A stretch of 64,000 nt of DNA from Amia ocellicauda (taxonomy: Eukaryota > Chordata > Actinopteri > Amiiformes > Amiidae). Shown one piece after another: positions 23,510 to 36,396 of the stretch (position 1 is its first letter; each line of letters opens with the position of its first letter). Both the position numbers and the translations under genes were made by a program. The notes under the pieces are model-generated. The model did not search any database. It had not been told where the DNA came from and saw only the letters and a program-made list of their open reading frames with translations. The DNA lies in NCBI RefSeq assembly GCF_036373705.1, contig NC_089857.1, positions 42,164,784-42,228,783 of the forward strand. The letters are read 5' to 3'.

Positions 23510-24445
23510 GATGGAACGAGCGGACCTACCAGGTGACATGGCGAGGTTCTTCGTCCACACCTCAACCTCTCCTCACAGGCGTACCCCAAGGCTCTGTTCT
23601 GGGCCCCCTCCTGTTCTCTCTCTACACTTGCTCTCTGGGCCCCCTCATCACATCCCATGGTTTCGTTTACCATTTTTACGCAGATGATGCCCAGATCTTC
23701 CTGTCTTTTCCCTCTTCTGACCCTCTCATCCCATCTTGCATCTCTTCCTGTTTGTCTGCTATCTCTGCCTGAATGCACTCACACCACCTCAAGCTCAACC
23801 TCGATTCACACACGCTACTCCACTGCTCCGCTCCCTCCACTGGCTCCCGATAGCGGCACATATTCAGTTCAAGACTTTGACCCTCACCTACCGCTGTCTC
23901 GACCACACTGCACCAAGTTACCTTCAGACACTCGTCTCTCCATACATCCCCTCCAGACCACTGCGCTCCTCCAGCACCAGAAGACTAACCCTGCCTCCTC
24001 TCCACTCTCCTTCCTCCAGAGCCGCTCCTTCTCATCCCTGAACCCTAAGTGGTGGAACGACCTGCCCACTGAAGTCAAATCAGCAGAGTCCCTGACCACC
24101 GTCCAGCAATTACTTAAGACACACCTATTCAGCCTGTACCTCTAACTCAGCTGTTATTCCCCTGAGTGGCTCAGCTCTCCTGTAAAATTGCACTTTATAT
24201 CTAGTTTTCATCGTACAACTTACTTTTACAGTGTTAGTCCTCGTGTTTATATTGATTGTCCCCATGTCCCTTCCCCTGAGCTATTAACTAAGACTTCACA
24301 TTTTGTCTGCAATTATTAGCTCACAAATCTAGGATGTAGGACTTGTATTAACCGTATATATGCACTTATGTAATTTTGAACTTGTAATTTGTACTATGTT
24401 TTGATCTGTAATTGCACTTTTATAATGCTCGTATGTTTTGTAAGT
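23510..24445 (+). mobile_element. L2-type LINE fragment
   Basis: The plus strand encodes the middle and end of a reverse transcriptase: TGVPQGSVLGPLLFSLYT and YHFYADDAQIFL (the YADD catalytic box) in one frame. After an internal deletion near 23775 come LLRSLHWLPIAAHIQFKTL and FSSLNPKWWNDLPTEVKS in others. The 3' region ends in 'gtaagtcaccctgg', like the tail shared with the SINEs here. It is 5'-truncated, frameshifted and dead. Confidence 0.85.
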
Positions 24446-25738
24446 CACCCTGGCTCAGGCCTCCCTATCTGCACAGCTTTTCCAGTTTGCTGGACCTTGT
24501 GATTGGAGCATGGCTGCACAAAGGACCCTGCGTGTCCAGAGTGAGATTGAGAGACCGTGACTGAGAACTTTAATCTGAAATGTTATGAACTGTTGATGTT
24601 GGCGGACAGGCAGCACAGGGCGCAGTGGGCTTTGTGTGTTTGTTTTTTTGTCATTCACTGCTTTTTTCAGTTTGTTTTATTGCATTTTAATGGTTTTCCT
24701 GCGGGGATGGTGATCTACTGGATTGAAGCCAATCTGGGCTCTTCAGCACGCCTGCCTCTATTGGCATCTATTGGCCATATCATTTATTTCTTAGCAGACG
24801 CCCTTATCCAGGCTATACTATCAGATCGGGTTGTTAGGCTAAAAGCATAGATTACTTAAGGCACTCATACTGTTGCGGTCTTGATTGGCAGGGTGCCTCA
24901 GGGCCTTAATGTGCATTGCAGTGTTTAGTCCTTGTGTTAATTACTTCTAATACTCTGACCTTTTTATTTCCTGATCATTTAACACTTACCTTGGTATTTC
25001 AATCTCAGTTTCCATTGTGTCACTGCTATTGTAACTCCAGTGCCAAAGTAAACGGACCCAAGTCTCAAACTGATCTGAAAGTGGTGCTTTCAGTGGTGTA
25101 GTTGGCTGCAAACCCAAATTAAATCCCTTAGCCTCTGCTACAAACGTGAAGAGAAAACAGGCCACAAAAATAAAGATCAGGAGCCATGCAACACTTAGAG
25201 ATACTGATCTTTATTAAGTAAGAGTTTCTCCTCTCAGCTTGATTCTATGTCAAATCTCTCCAGTGGAGGAAAGAAAAGTAAAAGTGAATGAAACATACAC
25301 AGTTACAATGGGTGGCTTCAATTATTGCGTGCCCATTACAATGGGCGATATCTATATATATGGTATTTTGATAAGAAATGTCAGCAGTGAAATGCCACCA
25401 GCAGATAAGCCTGTTGCATATGTTGTAGAGAGAATAAATACATTTTTATCATGCATATCAGTCATTTGGAATTAAATGAGAACTGTATCCATTACATAAT
25501 CTTTCTGCAAACACAGAAAAGACTCAAGCAGCGAAACACAGCCAAATATTCGACTGATAAGCCCAGGCATGCATCCCCATGCTTTTATGCAAAAGAGACA
25601 TTTCTTTCCAGGGAATCGACACAAAAGGAAGCATTGTAAATAAATCAGAGTGTCAATACCCACATGTGCCCACACACACGTAGGCATCTTTTACACATTC
25701 ACAATATATACAACAACCACTCAGAGCAGGGAAATCGA
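24446..25738. other. Intergenic sequence and 3' flank of receptor gene B
   Basis: No gene is visible. A SINE-core fragment (24783-24816, 'cagacgcccttatccagg') is present. A reverse-strand AATAAA at 25215..25210 would give gene B a 3' UTR of about 0.5 kb. Confidence 0.5.
25210..25215 (-). terminator. Candidate polyadenylation signal of gene B
   Basis: AATAAA on the minus strand, 524 nt after the stop codon of gene B. Only the hexamer supports it. Confidence 0.3.
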
Positions 25739-28700
25739 TCACAACAATCTTGTACAGTCAGCAGTCTGGGTGAACATGTGAACGGTGACATACGCTGGCC
25801 CAGGGATGCTCTGCTGGGGATTCCTCGGCACCTTCTGGTCTGGGCCCGTAGCGGGTTCTTGAGCAGGACCAGAACTGCTATTCGGAGGAGAAGATTCACC
25901 GTGTTTGACGTAGGAGCTGGGGATCAGGAGACGCTCCTCAGCACCCTCGGTGTAGGAGGTGCTGTCCGCGCTCTGCTCGTCCGCGCTCTGCTCGTCCGCG
26001 CTGAGCACCGGACATCCAGGCTCATTCTGGAAGATAACAAGCGAGAGTGAGGACGGGATCTGACCTGAGAGAGACCCGTGCATTTATCCGAGAGGACCCG
26101 TTAGAGGCGTACCAGGGACGTGGCACTGTCGTCTGTGGCAGAAGGCACGTCGGTGGTGGGCTTGCCGCCACTGCTCAGGTCTAGGCCGGGAGGCTGGACC
26201 ACTGTGTTCTCAAAGCTGCAGCCCAGCTCCGGGCATTTGAGGTTAAGGGGTTCGATAACGTGAAACACCTTCACAATAGTCTCTGGACAATGTCCTAAGT
26301 TGTTTAAACTGGCCTGGAAATAAAAATAAAGACTTGGTTATTTATTTCTGATGCCTAAAATACGATTACAATTCCAGAAGGGTTCTGACAGTTCCTCACA
26401 CAACCCACAACAAATGAAATCCCAAATAATAAATTGAAGGCGTTTATGAATATGGGAACAGGGAGTCTGATTATTGCATACAACCAACAGGACTCCTTCA
26501 AACTCAGAAAGGACACCAGGACCAGAGATCATGTTCCAAGTACAGAACAGGCTCTCGGGACTGAGGTGCTTCTGTACTTAAAGGTCTGGAGACCCAGTTT
26601 TGTAGCAGGTGCCAACTCTCAGGAACAGCAGGATGAAACTCCGTGATCGTTTTCAACAAGTGTTTTGCTTGATCTTCCTCATGAACACAGATTTAGAAAG
26701 GGTCTCCCTGTGATCACAACCCAAACAGCTGCCAGATAAAAGCTTAAATGCCCCAGTGTAGTCGACTCATTTCCTGGAACACTTCGTTTACAGTTAAATA
26801 CAGAAATGTCCAGAAAAGCGTTGTGGTACAAGAAACGGGAAGATTTCAAAATGGGAAATGAAGTAAGAATTACAGTGAACCACTAACCAGTAAATATTAC
26901 CATGGAACAAAACAGGATGAGCAAAACATCCATTTTCAAACCCTCGAATGTGCCTTTAAAACTCAATCTAAAATGACTATATTTGGTAAAATTGTTCTGT
27001 TTATGTAAATAGTAGCAAACAGTTCACATACAACCTATTTTAGTTTTGAGAGGGGTAAAAACTTAGATTACACCAAGAACAGAAACATGCTTCTCCTTTT
27101 GATTTTGACTTCTGTTTAAATGTCAAGACAGATGATATGTGATATTTCCAGCACACATAAGGAAATTGTGTGAACAGCATGTCAGTCTGACGTTCTCCAT
27201 TTCCCACATATACTCAAATTGTTAAACCTGAGAGATTACTTCCTTATGTTTAAATTGAATATCCCTTGACTATTATGTTTGGGCACATTTAGGACAATGC
27301 AGCTTTCACCTATTTCTTCCCGTTCTGTGGAATGGAAGTCAAACCTGTACAAACCTGTCTTATCTCGAGCCAATCAACCGTAATCTTTACAATTTCTCTA
27401 CGTTTTGTTAATTTATCTTAATATATACAAACAGGTGTCAAATTAAAGGAAAAACCAAGGTGTTGGCTGGCACAGATTCTACGAGTCTCTGGACTGGAGG
27501 GATGAACACCATTCTTCCACAAGATATCCCTCATTTGGGGTTTTGATGATGGTGGTGGAGAGCGCTGTCTAACACGTCGGTGCAGAATCTCCCATAGGTG
27601 TTCAATTGGACAGAGATCTGGTGACTGTGAAGGCCATAGCATATGAGTCACATCATTTTCATACTCATCACACCATTCAGTGACCCTTGTGTCCTGTGGA
27701 TGTGCATTGTCATCCTGGAAGAGACCACTCCCATCAGGATAGGAATGTGTCACCATAGGATAAAGGTGATCACTCAGAATAACTCTGTCATGATGTGCAG
27801 CGACCCTTCCCTCTAAGGGGACAAGTGGACCCAAACCATGTCAGGAAAATGCCCCCCACAGCATAACAGAGCCTCCGGACCCCCTCACTGTAGGGGTCCA
27901 GCAGTCAGGCCTGTCCCGTTCTCTTGGTGTCCCACACATGCACTCGCCCACTTGTCCAGAACACGAGCCAGTTGAGCGTCTGTGTGACTGAAGCTCCTGC
28001 TATTCGTGCCCCAATAATGCCCCCTCTTTCACAGTCACTTAGATCCTTTCCTCTCGCCATCTTGATACAAAATCGAGGTCAGCTGGGCTGCTCAGCATTT
28101 TTATACATGCACAGAGCATGATGGGATGTTTATTGCTTAATTGAATCATGCAGTACACCTGTTTGGAGGCATCTGCATTCCTTACGTTCCTCCACTCATT
28201 TATTCAGTTTTTTCCTTTAAATTTGGCACCCGTATGTAACATACATACATACATACATACATACACGTATATACCTTTGGAGAATGCTGAAACGGCAAGT
28301 CAGCAATGCTGCTAGGGATGTTTAATTTAGGGAAGAGGTGCTTTCTTGCCCTGAATTGAAAGAAAACACACACGGTTATGACAGGATGGTTCAACAGACC
28401 GAGCACAAAAAAGCAAAGTATAAACTGGTATTTTGGCGACTGCTGTTGTTGACAATATGATGATGATGATGATGATGATGATGATTATGATCAAAAAACA
28501 TTAAAGCCATTCCCCTGAATACTGAATATAGTTGCTTATAACTTCAATATAAGTAGAACACACAAGCTGAAATGAAGAGGGGGAGCTCACATGATGAAGC
28601 AGGAGATCACGATGGAGGCCATGAAGACTATGCCGAGTCCACCACACAGCAACGCCACCTTCATAAACGACGCACCTGCAAAACAGCGATTCAAGCCCGG

Positions 28701-31175
28701 ATGACTGGCTGTTGGCATGTTTTCCGGAACGACATGCAAGACATGACTGGGCTGCACATGCGTGATTGTTGCTGTGGCTATCATTATACAGGAGACGCGC
28801 GTCAGCGCTGCACACACGTCACAAACTCAGACCCGAATGCGCTTACCGTACTGGAAGGTGGTGAAGACGGACATGCTGCTGTTCGTCCCGCCCTTGCCGG
28901 TGCTGGCCAGTACGTACAGTGTGTATTTGGTGCTGGGCCGAAGCCGAGTCAGGTGGTACTCGAACACACTGGCGTTCACGGTGTCGGCTGAAAGAGGGAG
29001 AAGAACGGTTCAGCCAGAGATGTGCAAGTCACACAGATTGAATGTTCACCAGAACCAGGTCCAACTCCAATGTAAAATGGAGCGTGTTATCAAAAATACC
29101 CAGCGATGCCAAACTGATGCCAGTCACCAACTCACAGAGCACGAGGCCAGTCTCAGACGCATAGTAGACGGTGTAGTTTCGGATGCACCCTCGCCGTTCC
29201 TGCTCCGGGACTGCGGTCCACTTGATGGTCGCTGCATCATCTTGCACATCCAACACCTCGACTTTCTGAATTTGTCCTGGCACTGGGCGGGAGGGGAACA
29301 AAAACAAAAACACAAGTTGCTCTTCTGACCACCGACCGGGTCTGGCCTGAATAAAACGTGGTTCTGCACAACATACAAACCTCCTTCCTCCAAGTATGTC
29401 TGTAGAGTGACTTCACGTCCTGCCTCGTCTTCATACAGTGGGGTAACAGCAATACTGTAGCACTTAAACGGCTCCAGTTCACCTGTGAACAATAAATAAC
29501 TACACTGAATGTAGGTTGACGCGTCTACTTATTAAACAAGGGCTCCTGTTTATTCTCCAGGTCAGCCACTTATTTGTTTGCTTTTCCTCCCTGGTAGTCA
29601 ACATGTCTTTCCCACATTGAAACGTGCACCTGCGTTAAGAGGCTTCAAGGTCTTGCGGCGACCCCCGCACACCCAGAAACGTGCGAGTCTTCTCACTTGC
29701 GCCCGCATTACAATACGCTACTCCAAACTCCCGACAGCCGTTTTGAATCATTTAAATGAGAATCTCTCCCCCAAATGTCCAGTCACACTAGTAGGAACTA
29801 GAGACGGTTTGGAGCATGATGCCTCGCTCCTGCCCCGTCTCTGACCTCTGAAGGAGAGACGGCGTGTAGGAGCAGAAAAACCACCCAGGATTCAAGTGAA
29901 TTAATGACTCACAGGAAGATGATTGTTGGCGAAAATGACATTGATCATTTCAATTTGACATTTATTTCATAATAACATTATTTCAAATTAAACATCAATT
30001 GGAAGAGGAAGCTGCTGCGTTTGTGCCGTGTGTTTGCTTCTGTTTTGTGTTGTTTAAAAAGGGGTGGGCACTATGATTTACAAGACAGATTTCATATACA
30101 GCCAGGGAGATGTAAGCACTGTAAGACTGTTGATGCGTCATTATGTATATATCGTGCATCACTAAAAGCTCAGAGAGTCCAGTCCCTTGGCTGTTTCACC
30201 ACAGCATGAAATATTAAGACACTTATGTGGAAAAGATCTGCTCCCGTTTGACACAGCCAGTCAACTCGACATCATCTTGAGTTAAGGCTTTAATTAAACT
30301 CTTAACACGTTCAAGTGTACAAACTCTCCACTCTATTCTGAAAAAGAGGGAAGTGTTTTTTGGCAGAGAACAAGAAGGTGCTTTTAGGAACCACAAAGCT
30401 CAACCTTTCGTCTCCATCCTTTACTGTACCCAACATTATTACACAATAGCCACAGCTAATGGTCAACATGACTTAACTCCAGCAGGGTTCATGACATACG
30501 GTTTGTTATGTTGTTTTGATTGATTATTTTTCATTTGTCCACAACTGTTCTGTGCAAGTGAAGACTCATTAAAACTGACTTTCCACATACAAAACCACAA
30601 GAGCTCAAATAAAGGCCCTGTGACACAGTGAGGCACTCTGGTTTTAATGTAAAAGAAAAGAAAACTACTCACCAGTCAAGGAAAAACTGGTGCTGTTAGT
30701 TGCGTGCCAGTCGTACGTCTCCCCATCTGTAGACCAGTCGATGACGTACTTCTGCACTGGGATGTGTGAGTTATTCCAGCTGATACGGATCTGATTATAG
30801 TGGGGAGATGCTTGTGCTCCTGCCACCGACGGGAGCTCTGAAACAAAGAGCGAATCACACTTCACACGCCTAGAACCACCACGTCACTGTGCCGGGACGG
30901 CGTTGTGTTTCTGTAACGGCAAGGTCATGTGGCTCCTCATGGGGCTGTGCAATGGGGCCCCACCAACATCTCCTACAACTCATTGAAAGCAGTATCTCTT
31001 TTTTAATAAACAGTAAATTACACAGCAATTGCACATCACAGAAAATCTATTTACCTTCATTGAATAAGAATAATAAAAATAACAAATAATATATTTTACT
31101 GACAGTTCAGGATGACTCGGGCACAGTTGCTCACAATACAAAATGCATAATAACAACAACAACAACAACAACAAC

Positions 31176-31224
<49 letters not shown>

Positions 31225-34200
31225 TTATAGGCATATAGAAATCAAAGCATTACCTGCGCCTACAGCTGGAATAGTGAGTGTGTCCCCAGGCGACGTGTCG
31301 TTGCTCGTGTAAGCGATTATACTTATTCTATGTGCCTCCTTGCCGAGAACCGTCCAGGTCCTCCACTCAGAGAGATTGAAGAATAGGGTTTGGGGGTGGC
31401 CGTCCCCGGGTGTGATGGTCATTTGGTAACCCTGTAAGGCACTGCAGGCGTCCGGGGGCTGCATTCCCTGTACACGGGGGAGCAAGTTTCAAGCGACATC
31501 ACGTGCCCATCCGGCCCACCAATCACCAAACACCCAAACACACTGAGACCCACACTGTCTTTCCTGATGTTACACTGATGTAACTATTGCCATGTTTTCT
31601 GCTCTGACCTGAACTACTCCCTAATATTTGAATAACAGCATGCCCTGCATTTCATAATTTCTCGGAGTACATTTTACTCTTAATATGACTGGAGTTGGCG
31701 ACTGTATGTTCTTACTTAAACTGTACCAAGTCTGCTTGAGCCACCCAGTGTCTGCTGAAAACTACAGAAAGAAATCAGAATAATTGTGGAACAATCTTCC
31801 ACAGAGACACAGTGGATGTTTCCATCTTTGAACAAGTAATTACCTTCCACATGAGCAACACTTTTCTGTTCCCCTTCGCATCCGGAGCCTCCATTTTCCT
31901 CCAAAGGTCAAGCTTTACGAGTCGCACTGGAAATAATGAAAAACAAAAATACACCATCCTGACAAAAGCACGCTGGACAACAGCATCACGAGACATCGGA
32001 GACAGAATCATTAGAACATGGGTTCCCAGCCCTGATCCTGTAAGAGACCCTACCCTGCAGGTTTTATTTCCAAACGAGCGGTCAATTAATTAATTGAACC
32101 CTTAATTGAAGTAACAATCTGCTTATATTTGACTTTTTAAATTGTGCAATAAGAGTTGGTTCTTCAATAAGTTTTTTATACAATTCTATACTTAACTTAA
32201 AACTCCTACTGTTGAAAATCATTAAAAGGCTCTGATTCAGGAAATTATTAGTTCAATTAAGTGTTCAATTAAATAATTGAGAGCTCGGTTAGAACAAATG
32301 CCAGCAAGGTAGGGGCTCCTCCAAGGAGCAGGACTGGGAACCCCTGCTATATAACACCCCCCACCCCCCTCAGCCTTCCCTCCCCTGTGTGTCCTGCAGT
32401 CGGACGAATCTGCACACAATGGTCAGAGATGTCCTTACTGTCCTCTGTCTAAGAGAATCGGGACCCTACCGTCCAGAAGAGAGAGGACAGTCCTGCGCTC
32501 GCTCCATTCGCTCCAGTGCGTCCCATCCTCTAAAGCGCAGCGCACTGACACCGTGTAGTTCAAACAGGGTTTCACATGTTCGATATCACACACAGTCTCT
32601 GGTTGCGTTTTATAGCAGAGATAGCGAGCCTAAGAGTAAAAACAAAATATAGGGGGGGGGGGAGTCATCAAAACATCTCTGTAATACAGCGACTGAAAAA
32701 GCATTACATATTGGTGTAGAAGAGAGTGTTGTTAAAATAAATACGTAAATTCATAGCAAAACCAGATTAGACTCCCAATATGCAGTATAAAAAGCTTTCA
32801 GGCAAGAGATGGTAGAGTCGAGAACATTATCTGGGTGTGGCGCCGTCTCACTGAGGCTCTGCGGCAGGCTCTCTCTACATTAGGGGGAATTTGTGATTGC
32901 TTTGCATTGAGCGGATTCAGAAATCGGTGGGGAATTTAACAAACTGTGCTAAAGCTATGAATTGCACCCACAACAACCCGGGCGGCGCCGAGCCAATGGT
33001 GCGGCACCACCGAGCGCTCATGATCACAATCGGCTAATGACACGAGCTGGACCGAAGAGTAATGTTAACCAGCAATTTCAGAACTCCGGGCCACGAACCC
33101 TACCGTTGTGTTGGATGTACTTTCAAGGCTCTCCACTTCACACTTCAGAGGCAGATGTTTGAAATGTTTTGGTTTCCGAGGCCTACGCCACGTCACCCTC
33201 AAGACATTGTTCCTCATCGGCTCAACTACAACGTACTCGGGCGGGTTGATCTTCACTGGGAGAGAGAGAGAGACGTAGAAGTTATTAACCACACAGTGAA
33301 CGTTTCTCTTACATTTACTCAACACTTATGAGGACAGAAACATACCCATCTGTTCATAGCGCTCACCTGTTGTTAAGAGGTCGAAGCCCACGGAGTCCGA
33401 CATCACCGTGCCCAGCACATTCTCCGCCCTCACAGATATTTTTTGGTACCAGATAATATACACATTTTCATTGTCAAAAGTGCATTCATTGGTTATAGCG
33501 GTGCAATTATCCGTTTCACCATCTCTGCGGGGCGGAGGCGGGGGAGAGCAGATGAGAAAAGGTGAATCAATTTCCCCTCAAACAATTAAAAAGCCCTCAT
33601 AGTAACTTGTCATCCATCCACTGCACAGAACAGCTAGATAGCAGGACAGCTGCAGGACAGATCTGGCAATTTCTTTACATACCATCCCAATGTTTACTGA
33701 CACGCATGCACAGGAGACAAGCCCCCGAATGCACTGCAGCCGTCGGGAACACCTGGTCGTGCATCGGAGTCTCACTTTATTGGGATTCAAAATAATCCTA
33801 AAAAAATATAAACAACCTCTGTGCCAAGGAGGTAAATATTGAATTAGGTATCCTAGTAACAGGAAGAAGCGATCCATGAGGCCGTCCAACACAAGAGGTG
33901 TGAAAACCGAAATCTGACAAGATCATCACTGTGATAACTTGTCTGCTTGGCACCAGCTGTGAGTAATCCTGTCACTGATTATAGTGTACTGGGGAAGGAA
34001 ATCATTCTGTTTAATAAAACAAATTAATCAGGATTATTTTTGTGGCTACAAACTGATATAAATGTTGTACTCTTGAGCAAGGGACTGTACCCAGAATGCT
34101 CCAGCAAAAACCCAGCTGGATAAATGTTTTTTTTGTATGTGAAAATAATGTGACATATTGTAACAATTGCAAGCTGCCCTGGGTAAGGGTGTCTACTATG

Positions 34201-36388
34201 AAATGTAATTATAATAATAGCAAGACTACAGTAAATCCTGCCCCAAAATGTTTTTTTTAATAATATAATTGTTCTACAGCTTGACAAGAGCGACCTTTCA
34301 AGAATGCTTTCATGTTTTCAACTGAAACTGCTTTACACAAAAACGTGAAGTAGAAAAGGGTTGCTGAAATGCTTACACTTCTCTGAAAACCGTGTAACTC
34401 GTGTCAGGAAGGGTATCTTTTCCAGGGTCCCAGTAGCAGGTAAAACTCTCCAAAAAAATTGTAATGCAGTAAATATTTGAGGGTTTTTCTGGTAGCACTG
34501 TTGAAAGATGGTAACAATTAAAAGCAAATGCAAATCAGAAGTGAATATCATCTTCTGTTCATCTTCTCATTTACAGACAGCATGCACAAAGACTCGGCAT
34601 TCACAGTGGGAATTAAACTCACTGTTATGAGCTTTTTAGCGTCGCAGCTTTCCCTTGTCGAAAACTGAACAGAGAAATCAAACCCTAACCGCACTAGGAT
34701 ACTTGTAGCACAGGCCTACACTTCCACCAGAGCAACAGAGGAGGATGATGGGAAAACTTGAGCCCCCGTTTTAATCTCTTGCAGTGTTTAGCCCAATTCT
34801 GATTATTTTTTAATTATTTGGTTATTGTAGGAGCAGGGAGTGTGTTTTTTTTTCTCGTTATCCTGACTACAGTATGTCTAGGACCAATTTACCATCAAAA
34901 GTTTGAAGGCTTCTACAAAAACGAGATGTGTAGATGTTACTCTAACTCTAAACAGATATACCTCAGTACTTACATCCTGCTTTGATGTCAGTCCCTCCCA
35001 GAATGAGGTCTCTCCCATCCAGCTTTACTTTAAACGTCACGGTCCAGGTCCCGGACACATTACGAATCAGGACGGAATAGACAGTGGAACTGAAATTATA
35101 CAGATCCCTCGGGATCTCCTCGTCGTTCAGCTCCCAATACAGATGACTCCAATCATGGAGAGAAATGTTCTGGCACTGACTATCCTGTGAGGGGCTGAAG
35201 AAGATCTGGATATCCGAACCCAGTTTAACGACTGGATCGATCGGGAAAACACTGCAGTCTTCACCTTGGCCTATCGACAGAATAAAACACAGGACTGAAC
35301 GTTTGGAAGTATTGGATATAACACAACAGTTATTTGTTTATTGTTTTTCTGGTACTTGCATAAGAACATGAGAACATAAGAAAGTGTCCAATCGAGAGGA
35401 GCCCACTCGCCCCATCGTGCTCGTCTGGTGTCCATTAATAACTAAGTGATCAAGGATCCTATCCAGTCTGTTTTTGAATGTTCCCAAATTGTCTCTTCAG
35501 CCACATCGCTGGGGAGTTTGTTCAGATTGTGACTCTCTGTGTGAAGAAGTGTCTCCTGTTTTCTGTCTTGAATGCCTTGAAGCCCAATTTCCATTTGTGT
35601 CCCCGGGTGCGTGTGTCCCTGCTGATCTGGAAAAGCTCCTCTGGTTTGATGTGGTCGATGCCTTTCATGATTTTGAAGACTTGGATCAAGTCCCCACGTA
35701 GTCTCCTCTGTTCCAGGGTGAAAAGGTTCAGGTCCTCAGTCTCTCAGTAGGACGTTCCCTTCAGACCTGGAATAAGTCTGGTTGCTCTCCTCTGAACTGC
35801 CTCTAGAGCAGCTTTCATATTACAGAAGAGCAAGTCCTTTTTGGATTAAAACTAAAAGTTATTAGTTCAATTAAGGTCCAATTAAGTAATTGAGAGCTCG
35901 GTTGGAACAAAAAACAGCAGAGTAGGGGCTCCTCCCGGACCATGGTTGGGGACCACTGCAAATATCTTTCAGAAACAATCTGAGCTTCGGGACCCCCCAG
36001 CAAAGTCTGGGATCAGCCTAGCGACTGGGTTTCCTGGTTCAGTAAAACAGCTGGATTCTCTAATCCTTTGAAAAGACAGATCCACCCACTTTCAGAACCG
36101 TGAACAATTCTGTCTGACGGGCAAAGGAGGGTCATCTAATCAGCAGTTCAAGCCAACATTTACATTCAGCGTCCAACAGAGAATATAAGCCTTGCCCGTC
36201 ACTTGCCACCACAAAGCAGACCTAACCAAACCTGCAGAATCAAGCCGCACCACTGTGATACCGATAGGGTATTTGTGTTAGGAATAATAATTTTAAAAAA
36301 GTATAATTAGAAATATTAAACACACTGGCTTACCTTTACCCACAGCCAGGAACGCCAAAAACACCAATAGGATCCGGGCAGATGACAT
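25739..36388 (-). CDS. gp130-family class I cytokine receptor B (IL6ST-like, with Ig domain)
   Basis: Membrane receptor of the IL-6/gp130 family. Coding exons, 5' to 3': 36334-36388, 34974-35264, 34377-34497, 33367-33524, 33104-33255, 32470-32629, 31844-31926, 31254-31467, 30673-30837, 29381-29482, 29136-29282, 28847-28987, 28591-28675, 28275-28350, 26113-26313, 25739-26026. They sum to 2439 nt, 812 aa plus stop. Order: signal peptide ([17 protein letters not shown]), Ig-like D1 (19-115), CRH (116-312, WSEWS in exon 32470-32629), three FN3 domains (313-596), TM helix (597-625), box 1 region without a PxP (LNIPSSI), about 160-residue tail. D2 begins [11 protein letters not shown], like GLPPEKPKNLSC of gp130. 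The tail is much shorter than human gp130 and lacks YxxQ. Its AYVTV fits an SHP2/SOCS3-type site. The family is certain, the exact orthologue is not; CSF3R-like is the alternative. Confidence 0.92.
27434..28230 (-). mobile_element. Tc1/mariner-type transposon, copy 2 (dead)
   Basis: Same family as 3761-4583, in opposite orientation. The ends are 'gtgtcaaattaaaggaaaaa' and the inverse of 'ggtgccaaatttaaaggaaa'. The minus strand reads [15 protein letters not shown] and [15 protein letters not shown]. It lies in the intron between the gene B box 1 exon and the next tail exon. Confidence 0.85.
28241..28266. repeat. (CATA)n microsatellite
   Basis: About six CATA units just downstream of the Tc1-type copy, in a gene B intron. 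Confidence 0.9.
28457..28485. repeat. (GAT)n microsatellite
   Basis: About nine GAT/ATG units in a gene B intron. Confidence 0.9.
31149..31223. repeat. Compound (AAC)n(AAT)n microsatellite
   Basis: About eight AAC units followed by more than fifteen AAT units. It ends about 30 bp from the 3' boundary of gene B exon 31254-31467, close to that exon's splice donor. Confidence 0.95.
32017..32346. mobile_element. hAT-type MITE in gene B
   Basis: The ends are inverted: 'gggttcccagccctgatcct' and the inverse 'gcaggggttcccagtcctgc'. The centre has repeated 'caattaattaattgaaccct' / 'caattaaataattgag' stretches. I found no clear 8-bp duplication. It lies between gene B exons 31844-31926 and 32470-32629. 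Confidence 0.7.
34062..34206 (+). repeat. SINE fragment
   Basis: 'tactcttgagcaagggactg', 'cccagctggataaatg' and 'gctgccctgggtaagggtgt' match the body and tail of the SINE at 10105-10300. The tRNA head is missing. It is in a gene B intron. Confidence 0.75.
34974..35264 (-). other. Gene B Ig-like D1 exon
   Basis: A single 291-nt phase 1-1 exon begins [17 protein letters not shown] and later has LYWELNDEE and WTVTFKV. This is the gp130/CSF3R N-terminal Ig pattern (PVVxL, a central W, a late hydrophobic strand). The expected strand-B cysteine appears shifted or missing ([13 protein letters not shown]). The exon is absent from gene A. Confidence 0.8.
35362..35830. repeat. Dispersed repeat, copy 3 (longest)
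   Basis: This is the most complete copy of the family at 1012-1322 and 17067-17372. It extends about 130 bp further ('aagtccccacgtagtctcct' ... 'ggttgctctcctctgaactg'). It lies in the first intron of gene B, directly followed by half of a hAT-type MITE. Confidence 0.85.
35855..35958. mobile_element. Truncated hAT-type MITE
   Basis: 'caattaagtaattgagagct' through 'gaccactg' is the right half of an element related to 32017-32346. The left half is missing, next to repeat copy 3. Confidence 0.65.
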
Positions 36389-36396
36389 CTCTCACA

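Noticed and set aside
28241-28485. CRISPR-like or functional tandem array
   Set aside because: These are simple microsatellites with no spacers, in a vertebrate intron.
28572-29328. Long plus-strand frames opposite receptor B
   Set aside because: They are shadows of the TM and FN3 exons on the minus strand.
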